This document shows positions 9,570 through 17,658 of a DNA stretch of 64,000 nt, in pieces (the first letter of the stretch is position 1; every line of letters starts with the position of its first letter). The notes below the pieces were generated by a model, which did no database searches, was not told where the DNA came from, and worked only from the letters and a program-made list of their open reading frames with translations. A program made the translations under genes and the position numbers. The stretch spans positions 1 to 64,000 of the forward strand of contig NZ_RFFG01000034.1 in assembly GCF_003696215.1 (NCBI RefSeq). The letters run 5' to 3'. The stretch comes from Actinomadura harenae. GTDB taxonomy: Bacteria; Actinomycetota; Actinomycetes; Streptosporangiales; Streptosporangiaceae.

Positions 9570-10390
9570 CCCTTCACCGCCCCGCCGAGCAGGCCGGCGA
9601 CGAACTGCCGCTGGAAGACGAAGAACACGATCATGATCGGGAGGGTCGCCACGAACGAGCCCAGCATCAGGCCGGAGTAGTCCACATGGGACAGCCCGAT
9701 CATCTGGTTGAGCGCGATGGGCACGGTGAACTTCTCCTCGGTGTTCAGCATGAGCAGCGGCCAGATGAAGCTGTTCCACTGGCTCATGAAGGTGAAGATG
9801 ATCAGGGCGCCGAGCTGCGGGCGCACGCCCGGCAGGACGACCTGGTAGAAGATCCGCATGTCGCTCGCGCCGTCGATGCGGGCCGACTCGATCAGCTCGT
9901 CCGGGAAGGCGAGGAACGCCTGCCGCATGAGGAAGATGCCGAACGCGTTGGCCAGGAACGGCAGGATGACCGCCTGGTAGGTGTCGGTCCAGCCGAGGTT
10001 CGCCATCATCTGGAACAGCGGGACCAGCAGCACCTGCATCGGGATCATCATCGTCGCCAGCACCACGCCGAGCAGGATGCCCCTGCCTCGGAAGCTGTAC
10101 TTGGCGAGGCCGTAGCCGCACATCGCCGAGATCAGCGAGCTGAGCACGGTGTAGACGAGCGCGACGCCGAGGCTGTTGACGACGACCCGCCCGAACCGGT
10201 GCTCGTTCTGCAACCGGGACAGGTTGTCCATCAGCGCCCCGCCGGGCATGAACGGCGGCGGCGAGCCGAACAGGTCGGCGGTGTGGTGCGTGGCCGCCAC
10301 CGCCATCCAGTAGAACGGCACGAGGCTGATGACCGCGCCGGCCAGCAGGACCAGATAGGCCCCCGCCCGGCCAAGAATCCGCGGGTTCAC
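9566..10390 (-). CDS. Carbohydrate ABC transporter permease, MalG type
   Basis: A 274-residue inner-membrane permease with about six transmembrane helices, beginning with AYLVLLAGAVISLVPFYWM. The cytoplasmic EAA loop that contacts the ATPase is ESARIDGASDMRIFYQVVLP near residue 190, the MalG/UgpE pattern. The GTG start at 10390 overlaps the stop of the first permease (GTGA), and its own stop overlaps the GH42 start. It pairs with the MalF-type permease and the lipoprotein of the same operon. No ATP-binding subunit is encoded here; actinomycete CUT1 importers usually share one MsiK-type ATPase encoded elsewhere. Confidence 0.93.
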   Translation of the reverse strand: MNPRILGRAGAYLVLLAGAVISLVPFYWMAVAATHHTADLFGSPPPFMPGGALMDNLSRLQNEHRFGRVVVNSLGVALVYTVLSSLISAMCGYGLAKYSFRGRGILLGVVLATMMIPMQVLLVPLFQMMANLGWTDTYQAVILPFLANAFGIFLMRQAFLAFPDELIESARIDGASDMRIFYQVVLPGVRPQLGALIIFTFMSQWNSFIWPLLMLNTEEKFTVPIALNQMIGLSHVDYSGLMLGSFVATLPIMIVFFVFQRQFVAGLLGGAVKG

Positions 10391-11316
10391 CGCGCCCCCT
10401 TCCCCAACAGGCGGAACTGGACCAGCGACACCAGGCCGATGAGCAGCACGACCACCCAGGCGATCGCCGCCGCGTAGCCGAAGTCCATCTGGTCGAACCC
10501 GACCTTGTAGAGGTACAGGACGGGCGTCATCGTCGCGTTGTCCGGTCCGCCGCGCGTCAGAACGTAGTTCTCGTCGAACAGCTGGAGCGTTCCGATCGTG
10601 GAGGTGATCGAACAGAACAGGATCACCGGCTTGAGCTGCGGCACGATCACCCGCACGAACGTGGTGACCGCGCCCGCCCCGTCGATCGACGCGGCCTCGT
10701 ACTGCTCGCGGCCGATCGCCTGGAGCCCGGCCAGCAGGATCACCGCGTTGTAACCGGTCCACCGCCAGGTGATCGACAGGATCAGCGAGATCCGCGCCCA
10801 GGTGGCGTCGTTCAGCCAGTCCACGCCGCCGATCCCGATGCCGTCCAGCATCTGGTTGACCATGCCGCCGTCGGTCTTGAGCAGCACCCGGAAGACCACG
10901 GAGTAGGCGACCAGGGTGGTGACGGCGGGCAGGAAGTACACCATCCGCCAGCCGCCGCGGAACCGCAGCCAGGACGCGTTGAGCACCCCGGCCAGCACCA
11001 GCGCCAGGCCGATCATGACCGGGACCTGGATCACCAGCAGCATCGCGGTGTTGACCAGAGACTGCAGCAGCACCGGGTCCTGGACGAGGCGCCGGTACTG
11101 GCGGAGCCCGACCCAGACGGTCACGCCGTCCTGGTCGGCGGTGAAACTCTGGTAGATGCTCGCGAGGAGCGGATAGGCGAAGAACGCCACGAACAGGACG
11201 GTCGCCGGACCCGTGAACCACCAGTGGGTCAGGCTGATCCGTCGCCGCCGCGGCCGGGGAGCGTCCCCCGCGGGGACGCTCTCTCGCTTCGCGGATTCGG
11301 TCTGCACGACTGCCAT
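10387..11316 (-). CDS. Carbohydrate ABC transporter permease, MalF type
   Basis: A 309-residue inner-membrane permease of the CUT1 sugar importer class. A basic N-terminal tail (PRPRRRRIS) precedes the first helix (TVLFVAFFAYPLLASIY); about six helices are visible. The EAA loop is EAASIDGAGAVTTFVRVIVP around residue 205, the MalF/UgpA form. The start codon lies 3 bases after the binding-protein stop, so the two are co-transcribed. It would form the membrane channel with the MalG-type partner. Confidence 0.93.
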   Translation of the reverse strand: MAVVQTESAKRESVPAGDAPRPRRRRISLTHWWFTGPATVLFVAFFAYPLLASIYQSFTADQDGVTVWVGLRQYRRLVQDPVLLQSLVNTAMLLVIQVPVMIGLALVLAGVLNASWLRFRGGWRMVYFLPAVTTLVAYSVVFRVLLKTDGGMVNQMLDGIGIGGVDWLNDATWARISLILSITWRWTGYNAVILLAGLQAIGREQYEAASIDGAGAVTTFVRVIVPQLKPVILFCSITSTIGTLQLFDENYVLTRGGPDNATMTPVLYLYKVGFDQMDFGYAAAIAWVVVLLIGLVSLVQFRLLGKGAR

Positions 11317-11319
11317 GCG

Positions 11320-12660
11320 CTAGCCGGCGGTCTCACGGCCGGTGGCGGACGCGATCTGCTTGGCCGTGGAGTCCAGCGTCGCCTTCGGGTCCTTACCGCG
11401 CAGCATCACGCCCGCGTTGGCCGACCACACCAGCTGGGTCGCCTTCGCGCCGTCCTTGGTGTAGTCGATCGCCGGGATGGACGGCGACAGGTCGGCGAAG
11501 ACCTTGTTGGCCGCCTGGCCGCCGAAGTACGGGTCGGCCTGCTGGACCAGCGGGTCCTTCAGGGCGGGCAGGAACGCCGGGAACAGGCCCTCGTTCTTGA
11601 GCATCGACACCTGGTTGGCGCTGTTGGCGAGCATGAACTCGGTGAACGCCCACGCGGTCTTGGGGTTCTTGGTCTGCGAGGTGACGGTCAGCAGCGAGCC
11701 GCCGTTGTTGGACGTGCGCACCCCGCCCTGCTCGAACGCGGGAAGCGGGAACACGCCCCACTTGCCGCTCATCTCCTTCATCTCGCTGGTGAGCGTGCCG
11801 CTCCACCAGGCCGCCTGCGGCGTGGTGGCGGACTTGCCGGTCTTGGACGAGGTGACCGTGGCGTCCCAGCCGCGCGCCCAGTCGACCAGGCCCTTGTCGG
11901 ACAGCTGCTTCAGGACGGTCATCGCCTTGACGGCCTGCGGCGAGTTCACCGCGACCTTGCCGTCCTTGAAGTAGCCCTGGCCCTGCTGCTGGAGCATCAT
12001 CAGGAACGTGTTGTCCTCGGCCGGGTCGAGGGTGATGAACTTCGTCCCGGTCTTGGCCTTGACCTGCTCGCCGGCCTTGACGTAGTCGTCCCAGGTGTTG
12101 ATCGAGTTCGGGTCGACACCGGCCTTCTGGAACAGGTCGCGGCGGTAGTACACGCCGCAGGGTCCCGAGTCCCACGGCAGGGCCAGGATGCGGCCCTTCT
12201 CGTCGGTCGCGGTCTTCCACGCGGCCGGGTTGTACTGGTCCTTGTACTTGTCCGCGAGCGTGCTCAGGTCGTAGAACCCGCCCGGGAACGAGCCGAGGAA
12301 GCTCTGGAACCGCGGGCCCTCGACGGTGGTGATGTCGGGCAGGCCCTTGCCCGCCTTCAGACCGACGGTGATCTTGTCGTAGGCGTTGTCGTAGCCGATG
12401 TCGACAATGTTGATCTTCGTCCCGGGGTGCTGCTTCTCGAACTCGGGCGCGAGCCGCTTGAGCGCGGTCGCGGCGACGTCCCAGGACCAGATCGTGACGT
12501 CGCCCTTGATGTCGGCGTTCGACCCGGCGGCCAGGCTCGGCGCGGCCTTCTTGCCGCCCGATCCGCCGCCCGCCGCGCAGCCGCTCAGCGCGACCGCGGC
12601 GGCCACCGCACCCGCGAACAGAACCGACCTTCTTGTCCGGTTCATCCCTTTGCTATGCAC
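11320..12660 (-). CDS. Sugar-binding lipoprotein of the ABC importer
   Basis: A 446-residue extracytoplasmic solute-binding protein (SBP_bac_1/MalE type). The lipoprotein signal is LFAGAVAAAVALSGCAAGG, with the lipidated Cys of the lipobox LSGC near residue 28. The mature protein has family features such as DVTIWSWDV and VTSQTKNPKTAWAFTEFML. The GTG start at 12660 sits 5 bases after a perfect GGAGG; an ATG at 12645 is an alternative. It is the first gene of the five-gene carbohydrate operon, transcribed away from gcvPA, and a 14-bp palindrome lies in the shared 76-bp promoter region. Linkage to GH42 suggests a beta-galactoside ligand; this is inference. Confidence 0.92.
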   Translation of the reverse strand: MHSKGMNRTRRSVLFAGAVAAAVALSGCAAGGGSGGKKAAPSLAAGSNADIKGDVTIWSWDVAATALKRLAPEFEKQHPGTKINIVDIGYDNAYDKITVGLKAGKGLPDITTVEGPRFQSFLGSFPGGFYDLSTLADKYKDQYNPAAWKTATDEKGRILALPWDSGPCGVYYRRDLFQKAGVDPNSINTWDDYVKAGEQVKAKTGTKFITLDPAEDNTFLMMLQQQGQGYFKDGKVAVNSPQAVKAMTVLKQLSDKGLVDWARGWDATVTSSKTGKSATTPQAAWWSGTLTSEMKEMSGKWGVFPLPAFEQGGVRTSNNGGSLLTVTSQTKNPKTAWAFTEFMLANSANQVSMLKNEGLFPAFLPALKDPLVQQADPYFGGQAANKVFADLSPSIPAIDYTKDGAKATQLVWSANAGVMLRGKDPKATLDSTAKQIASATGRETAG

Positions 12661-12669
12661 CCTTGCCTC

Positions 12670-12699
12670 CTGACACCGTCATGCTGAATGCTGTATACA
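12670..12699 (+). promoter_or_regulatory. Candidate promoter for the gcvPA operon
   Basis: CTGACA (12670-12675), an 18-base spacer and TATACA (12694-12699) resemble a housekeeping sigma promoter. The -10 box lies inside the palindrome at 12689-12702, so a regulator bound there would block it. Transcription would begin about 30 bases before the gcvPA ATG. Confidence 0.4.
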
Positions 12700-12702
12700 G
12701 CA
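12689..12702. promoter_or_regulatory. Palindromic operator between the sugar and gcvPA operons
   Basis: TGCTGTATACAGCA is a perfect 14-bp palindrome in the only gap between two divergent operons. Its core TGTATACA matches the general form of operators bound by GntR/FCD-type regulators, and a GntR/FCD gene ends the gcvPA operon, making it the leading candidate. Whether it controls one or both operons cannot be told from sequence. Confidence 0.6.
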
Positions 12703-12736
12703 CACCGAATGATGATGTTTCGTCAAGAGGGGGAGC

Positions 12737-14104
12737 ATGACCGGCTCGTTTGCCCACCCGTACATCCCCAACTCGGCACCCGATGTGAAGCGGGCGATGC
12801 TCGACGCCGTCGGGGCCGAATCGGTGGAGGACTTCTACGCTGACGTTCCGGCGGACCTGCGCTTGCAGGCTCCGCTGGATCTGCCCGCGCCGATGCGCTC
12901 GGAGGCGGCGCTCGTCCGGCACATGAACGGCCTGCTGGGCCGTAACACCAGCACCCGGGACGCGCTGAGCTTCCTCGGTGGCGGCGTCTACCAGCACCAC
13001 GTCCCCACGGTGGTGGACGAGGTCGTGGACCGTTCCGAGTTCCTCACCGCCTACGCGGGCGAGCCCTACGAGGACCACGGACGCTTCCAGGCACTCTGGG
13101 AGTACCAGTCGCTCATGGGCGAGCTGCTCGAGATGGACGTCGTGAACGTCCCGACCTACGACGGCTTCCAGGCCTCGGGCACCGCGCTGCGGATGGCCGG
13201 GCGCGTCACCGGCGCGCGCCGGATCGTCGTCGCCTCGGCCGTCTCCGCCGACAAGCTGTCCAAGATCGACGACTACGTGCGTCCCGACCACGACGTGGTC
13301 GTCGTCCCGGTGGTGGACGGACGCGCCGACGTCGCGGCCGTCCGCGCCGCGATCGCCGAGGGGGACGTCGCGGCGGTCTACGCCGAGGCCCCGTCCTTCC
13401 TGGGCGTCGTCGACCCGGCGCTGCCCGAGCTCGGCGAGCTCGCGCACGCCGCGGGCGCGCTGTACGTGGTGAACTGCAACCCGATCTCGCTCGGCGTCGT
13501 CGCGCCGCCCGCGTCCTACGGCGCCGACATCGTCTGCGGCGACGTCCAGCCGCTCGGCGTGCACATGAGCTTCGGCGGCGGCAACGCCGGGTTCATCGCG
13601 ACCCACGACGAGGAGCACCTGGTCGCCGAGTTCCCCTCCCGGCTGTTCGGCGTCGTGCCGACCGCGGTCGAGGGCGAGTACGGCTTCGGTGACGTCGCCT
13701 ACGAGCGCACGTCCTTCGCCATCCGCGAAGAGGGCAAGGAGTGGGTCGGCACGGCCGCCGCGCTCAACGGCATCGCCGCGGGCGTCTACCTCGCGCTGAT
13801 GGGCCCGCAGGGCATGCGCGAGATCGGCGAGACCATCATGGCGAACACGCGTTACGCCATGACCCGGCTCGCCGCGATCCCGGGCGTCGAGGTCCCGAAC
13901 GCCGACGCGCCGCACTTCGCGGACTTCGCCGTCCGGTTCACCGGTTCCCGCACCGTCGCCGAGATCAACGAGGCGCTGCGCGAGCGGGACGTCTTCGGCG
14001 GGCACGCGCTGTCCGACCGCGACGCCCTGTACTGCGTCACCGAGGTGCACACCAAGGACGACATCGACCGCCTCGCGGCCCTGCTTGAGGAGATCGCCAA
14101 GTGA
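12737..14104 (+). CDS. gcvPA: Glycine dehydrogenase (decarboxylating) subunit 1
   Basis: The alpha subunit (455 residues, normal for the split form) of the heterotetrameric P-protein. With GcvPB it decarboxylates glycine and passes the aminomethyl group to lipoyl H-protein. Family strings include FLGGGVYQHHVPTVVDEVV near residue 80, YDGFQASGTALRMAGRVTGA near residue 140 and GDVQPLGVHMSFGGG near residue 265. Like other alpha subunits it lacks the PLP lysine, which lies in GcvPB. A ribosome site (GAGGGGGAG) precedes the ATG. Its stop overlaps the gcvPB start (GTGA). Most actinobacterial genomes carry a fused gcvP, so a split pair in an operon without gcvT or gcvH is unusual. Confidence 0.92.
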   Translation: MTGSFAHPYIPNSAPDVKRAMLDAVGAESVEDFYADVPADLRLQAPLDLPAPMRSEAALVRHMNGLLGRNTSTRDALSFLGGGVYQHHVPTVVDEVVDRSEFLTAYAGEPYEDHGRFQALWEYQSLMGELLEMDVVNVPTYDGFQASGTALRMAGRVTGARRIVVASAVSADKLSKIDDYVRPDHDVVVVPVVDGRADVAAVRAAIAEGDVAAVYAEAPSFLGVVDPALPELGELAHAAGALYVVNCNPISLGVVAPPASYGADIVCGDVQPLGVHMSFGGGNAGFIATHDEEHLVAEFPSRLFGVVPTAVEGEYGFGDVAYERTSFAIREEGKEWVGTAAALNGIAAGVYLALMGPQGMREIGETIMANTRYAMTRLAAIPGVEVPNADAPHFADFAVRFTGSRTVAEINEALRERDVFGGHALSDRDALYCVTEVHTKDDIDRLAALLEEIAK

Positions 14105-15681
14105 GCGCCCCCGCGAACACCGGACCCGTCTCGATCGAGGACGCGCGGATCGCCCCGAAGCCGCCGCTGCGCCGCTTCCACCAGGCCCGCTGGGACGAGC
14201 CGCTGCTGTTCGAGCTCGGCACGCCCGGCACGCGCGGCGTCGCCGTCCCGGCGCCCGAGGTCCCCCTGGACGACTCGCTGCCCGAGGCACTGCGCCGCAA
14301 GCAGGCCCCGGGCCTGCCGGAGATGTCGCAGCTGCACGTCCTGCGGCACTACCTGCGGCTCTCCCAGGAGAACCTCGGCGTCGACCTCAACATCGACGTC
14401 GGCCAGGGCACCTGCACGATGAAGTACAGCCCGAAGGTCAACGACCGGTTCGTCCGCGACCACCGGGTCTCCGAGCTGCACCCGCTCCAGGACGACTCGA
14501 CCGTCCAGGGCGTCCTGGAGGTCATGTACCACCTGGAGAAGATGCTCGCGGAGATCTCCGGCATGGACCGGGTCTCGCTGCAGCCGGGCGCGGGCTCGGC
14601 CGCGATCTACACCAACATCGCGATGATCCGCGCCTACTTCGCCTCGCGCGGCGAGCTGGAGCAGCGCGACGAGGTCATCACGACGATCTTCTCCCACCCG
14701 TCCAACGCGGCCTGCGCCAAGACCGCCGGGTTCAAGGTCATCACCCTGTACCCGGACGCGGACGGCTACCCCGACATCGAGGCGCTGAAGGCGGCCGTCG
14801 GGCCGCGCACCGCCGCCCTGATGATCACCAACCCGGAGGACACCGGGATCTTCAACTCCCGGATCGCCGAGTTCGTCGACATCGTGCACGAGGCCGGCGG
14901 CCTGTGCGCCTACGACCAGGCGAACGCCAACGGCATCCTCGGCATCACCCGCGCCCGCGCGGCCGGGTTCGACATGTGCCACTTCAACCTGCACAAGACG
15001 TTCTCCACCCCGCACGCGTGCGGTGGCCCGGCCGCGGGCGCGTCCGGCGTGAGCGACAAGCTCGTGCCGTTCCTGCCGCGTCCGACCGTGGAGTTCGACG
15101 GCACGCGCTACTACCTGGACGACGACCGTCCCGAGTCCGTCGGGAAGATCCGCCCGTTCTACGGCGTCGTGCCGAACCTCGTGCGCGCGTACGCCTGGGT
15201 GATGTCGCTCGGCGCGGAGGGCCTCCGTGAGGTCGCGGAGATCGCCGTGCTGAACAACAACTACCTGATGAAGAAGATCCTGGAGATCCGCGGCGTGTCC
15301 GCGCCGTACGCCGAGGGCAAGCGGCGCATCGAGCAGGTGCGGTACTCCTGGGAGGAACTGCACAAGGACACCGGCGTGCACAGCGAGGAGATCGGCGTCC
15401 GCGCCGCCGACTTCGGCACGCACTACTGGACGAGCCACCACCCGTACGTGGTGCCCGAGCCGATGACGCTGGAGCCGACCGAGTCCTACTCCCGCCAGGA
15501 CCTGGACGAGTACGCCGCGATCCTCGCCGAGGTCGCGCGCGAGGCGTACGAGGACCCGGAGACCGTCCGGTCCGCCCCGCACAACTCGACGATCCACCAG
15601 ATCCGGCACGAGACGCTCGACGACCCGAAGACCTGGGCCGTCACCTGGCGCGCGTACCGCCGGAAGATCCTCGGCCAGTGA
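14101..15681 (+). CDS. gcvPB: Glycine dehydrogenase (decarboxylating) subunit 2
   Basis: The PLP-bearing beta subunit of split P-protein, 526 residues. The cofactor lysine sits in CHFNLHKTFSTPHACGG near residue 299, preceded by the PLP-contacting segment GLCAYDQANANGI. Further family strings are NIDVGQGTCTMKYSPKVND near residue 98, SLQPGAGSAAIYTNIAMIRA near residue 158 and EPTESYSRQDLDEY near the C-terminus. The GTG start overlaps the gcvPA stop, and its own stop overlaps the start of the AcoX-like gene, so four genes appear translationally coupled or nearly so. It is slightly longer than usual (480-500) through its N-terminal extension. Without local H- and T-proteins it either uses distant ones or works in a different reaction. 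Confidence 0.92.
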   Translation: MSAPANTGPVSIEDARIAPKPPLRRFHQARWDEPLLFELGTPGTRGVAVPAPEVPLDDSLPEALRRKQAPGLPEMSQLHVLRHYLRLSQENLGVDLNIDVGQGTCTMKYSPKVNDRFVRDHRVSELHPLQDDSTVQGVLEVMYHLEKMLAEISGMDRVSLQPGAGSAAIYTNIAMIRAYFASRGELEQRDEVITTIFSHPSNAACAKTAGFKVITLYPDADGYPDIEALKAAVGPRTAALMITNPEDTGIFNSRIAEFVDIVHEAGGLCAYDQANANGILGITRARAAGFDMCHFNLHKTFSTPHACGGPAAGASGVSDKLVPFLPRPTVEFDGTRYYLDDDRPESVGKIRPFYGVVPNLVRAYAWVMSLGAEGLREVAEIAVLNNNYLMKKILEIRGVSAPYAEGKRRIEQVRYSWEELHKDTGVHSEEIGVRAADFGTHYWTSHHPYVVPEPMTLEPTESYSRQDLDEYAAILAEVAREAYEDPETVRSAPHNSTIHQIRHETLDDPKTWAVTWRAYRRKILGQ

Positions 15682-16820
15682 GATACGGACTGGTGGTCAA
15701 CCCGGTCGCCGGACTCGGCGGCCGGGTCGGCCTCAAGGGCAGCGACGGCCCTGACGTGCAGGCCCGCGCCCGTGAACTGGGCGCGGTCCCGCGCGCGTCC
15801 GAACGCGCGGCCGCCGCGCTGGAGGAGCTGAAGGCCCGGGTCGGCGCGGCGGTCGTGCTGACCGCCGCCGGGCCCATGGGCGAGGACGCGGTCCGCGCCG
15901 CCGGGCTCGAACCCGACGTCCGGTACACCCCGGACGCGTCGGACGGCCCGGACCGTGCGGACGCTTCGGGGACGACGGCGGCCGACACGGTCGCCGCCGC
16001 CCGGGCCCTCGCCCGGCACGTCGACCTGCTGCTGTTCGCCGGCGGCGACGGGACGGCCCGGGACGTGCTGGACGCCGTCGGCGCGTCCGTGCCCGTCCTC
16101 GGCGTCCCGACCGGCGTGAAGATGCACTCGGCGGTGTTCGGCGTCGGGCCGCGCGCCGCCGGCGAGGTCGCCGCCCGCGTCGCCACGACGCGGGCGTTCA
16201 CCGAGGCCGAGGTCATGGACCTCGACGAGGAGGCCGTCCGGTCCGGCCGGGTCTCGGCCCGGCTGTACGGCCACCTGCTCGTCCCCGACGTGCCCGTCCG
16301 CGTGCAGCAGCGCAAGGTGGGCAGCTCGGCCGCCGACCCGTACGCGGTCGGCGGGATCGCCGCCGAGCTGGCCGGGCGCGTCGGCGCCGGGCAGCTCGTC
16401 CTCGGCCCCGGCGGGACGACCCGCGCCGTCGCCGCGGCGCTCGGCGTCGACGTCCCGGTCATGGGCGTCAACGTGCTGCGCGACGGACGGTTCTTCGCCG
16501 CCGACGTCAACGCCGCCGAACTCCTCCGGCTCGTCACCGACGACGACTGGACCGGCGGCACGTGGATCGCCGTCACCCCGATCGGCGGGCAGGGCTTCCT
16601 GCTCGGCCGCGGCAACCAGCAGATCGCGCCCGAGGTGCTGCGCGCCGTCGGGCCGGACCGGCTGCTGGCCGTCGCGACCGAGGCCAAGCTCGCCGCGCTC
16701 GGCGGCCGCCCGCTGCTGCTCGACACCGGGGACCCCGGCCTGGACGGCGTCCTGGCCGGCTACCGCACCGTCATCACCGGCCGTGGCCGGACCGCCCGCT
16801 ATCCCGTTCAAGGAGCCTGA
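15678..16820 (+). CDS. AcoX/ATP-NAD kinase-like protein (COG3199 type)
   Basis: A 380-residue protein that resembles the NAD-kinase/diacylglycerol-kinase fold family represented by AcoX of acetoin operons. Seen: an N-terminal VVNPVAGLGGRVGLKGSDG, then the nucleotide-binding segment LLFAGGDGTARDVLDAVG near residue 118 (GGDGT is the family signature), LGVPTGVKMHSAVFG near residue 147 and LVLGPGGTTRAVAAALG near residue 238. The C-terminal part has WIAVTPIGGQGFLLGRGNQQ. The biochemical role of AcoX-type proteins is not established; kinase activity on NAD or another small molecule is a family-based suggestion. GTG start overlaps the gcvPB stop. Its presence between gcvPB and an SDR gene is one of the more puzzling features of this operon. 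Confidence 0.8.
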   Translation: MRYGLVVNPVAGLGGRVGLKGSDGPDVQARARELGAVPRASERAAAALEELKARVGAAVVLTAAGPMGEDAVRAAGLEPDVRYTPDASDGPDRADASGTTAADTVAAARALARHVDLLLFAGGDGTARDVLDAVGASVPVLGVPTGVKMHSAVFGVGPRAAGEVAARVATTRAFTEAEVMDLDEEAVRSGRVSARLYGHLLVPDVPVRVQQRKVGSSAADPYAVGGIAAELAGRVGAGQLVLGPGGTTRAVAAALGVDVPVMGVNVLRDGRFFAADVNAAELLRLVTDDDWTGGTWIAVTPIGGQGFLLGRGNQQIAPEVLRAVGPDRLLAVATEAKLAALGGRPLLLDTGDPGLDGVLAGYRTVITGRGRTARYPVQGA

Positions 16821-16822
16821 AG

Positions 16823-17572
16823 ATGATCGACCTGACCGGTAAGCGCGCCGTCGTGACCGGCGCCGCGTCCGGAATCGGCCGCGCCACCGCCGAGCTGCTC
16901 GCCGAGCTGGGCGCGTCCGTCGTGCTCGCCGACCTGAACGCCGAGGCCGGGGAGGAGGCCGCCAAGGCCATCCCGAACGCCCTCTTCTCCCACTGCGACG
17001 TGTCGAAGGCCGCCGACTGCGAGCGGACGATCGGCCTCGCCAAGGAGGCGTTCGGCGGCCTCGACATCCTGTTCAACAACGCCGGGATCATCCGGCGCTC
17101 GACCGTGTGCGAGATCACCGAGGACGACTGGGACCTGGTGATGGCGGTCAACATCAAGTCGATCATGCTGATGAGCCGGTACGCGGTTCCGCTGATGACC
17201 GAGGCGGGCGGCGGAAGCATCGTCAACACCGGGTCCGGTTGGGGCATCCAGGGAGGCGCGCAGGCCGTATCGTACTGTGCGTCGAAGGGAGCGGTCGTCA
17301 ACATGACCCGCGCGATGGCGATCGACCACGGGCCGCAGAAGATCCGCGTCAACTGCGTCTGCCCGGGCGACACGGCCACCGGGATGCTCGCCGACGAGGC
17401 GGCGCAGCTCGGCGAGCCGGTCGAGGCGTTCTACGCCGACGCCGCCGACCGGCCGCTCGGCCGCATCGGCACCCCCCGCGACATCGCGAGCACCGTGGCG
17501 TTCCTCGCCAGCGACGCGGCGGCGTTCGTGTCGGGCGCCGTCCTCGCCGTGGACGGCGCGGGCACCGCCTGA
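16823..17572 (+). CDS. SDR family NAD(P)-dependent oxidoreductase
   Basis: A 249-residue classical short-chain dehydrogenase: cofactor motif TGAASGIG near residue 12, NNAG near residue 83, and the catalytic Tyr-Lys pair in SYCASKGAVVNMTRAMA near residue 152. An acidic residue after the second beta strand (LADLN) favours NAD(H). The start is ATG 16823, with AGGAG 8 bases upstream and only 2 bases after the AcoX-like stop. The substrate is unknown; its fixed place in this operon suggests it oxidises or reduces an intermediate handled by the P-protein pair or the AcoX-like protein. Confidence 0.88.
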   Translation: MIDLTGKRAVVTGAASGIGRATAELLAELGASVVLADLNAEAGEEAAKAIPNALFSHCDVSKAADCERTIGLAKEAFGGLDILFNNAGIIRRSTVCEITEDDWDLVMAVNIKSIMLMSRYAVPLMTEAGGGSIVNTGSGWGIQGGAQAVSYCASKGAVVNMTRAMAIDHGPQKIRVNCVCPGDTATGMLADEAAQLGEPVEAFYADAADRPLGRIGTPRDIASTVAFLASDAAAFVSGAVLAVDGAGTA

Positions 17573-17658
17573 CCCGCGGCCGGGTGCGCGGCGGGCGGTC
17601 GCCGGCCGCACTCCCGGCCCGCGACGGTCGGATCCGGGCACTGGGGAAGAGGGAGAGC

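Noticed and set aside
7566..10121. A single 851-residue protein including GH42.
   Set aside because: The first 184 codons lie opposite frame within the MalG-type permease gene and lack family character; the GH42 protein starts at 9569 with an ATGA overlap.
12661..12736. A glycine riboswitch before gcvPA.
   Set aside because: The whole gap is only 76 bases and lacks the tandem aptamer features.
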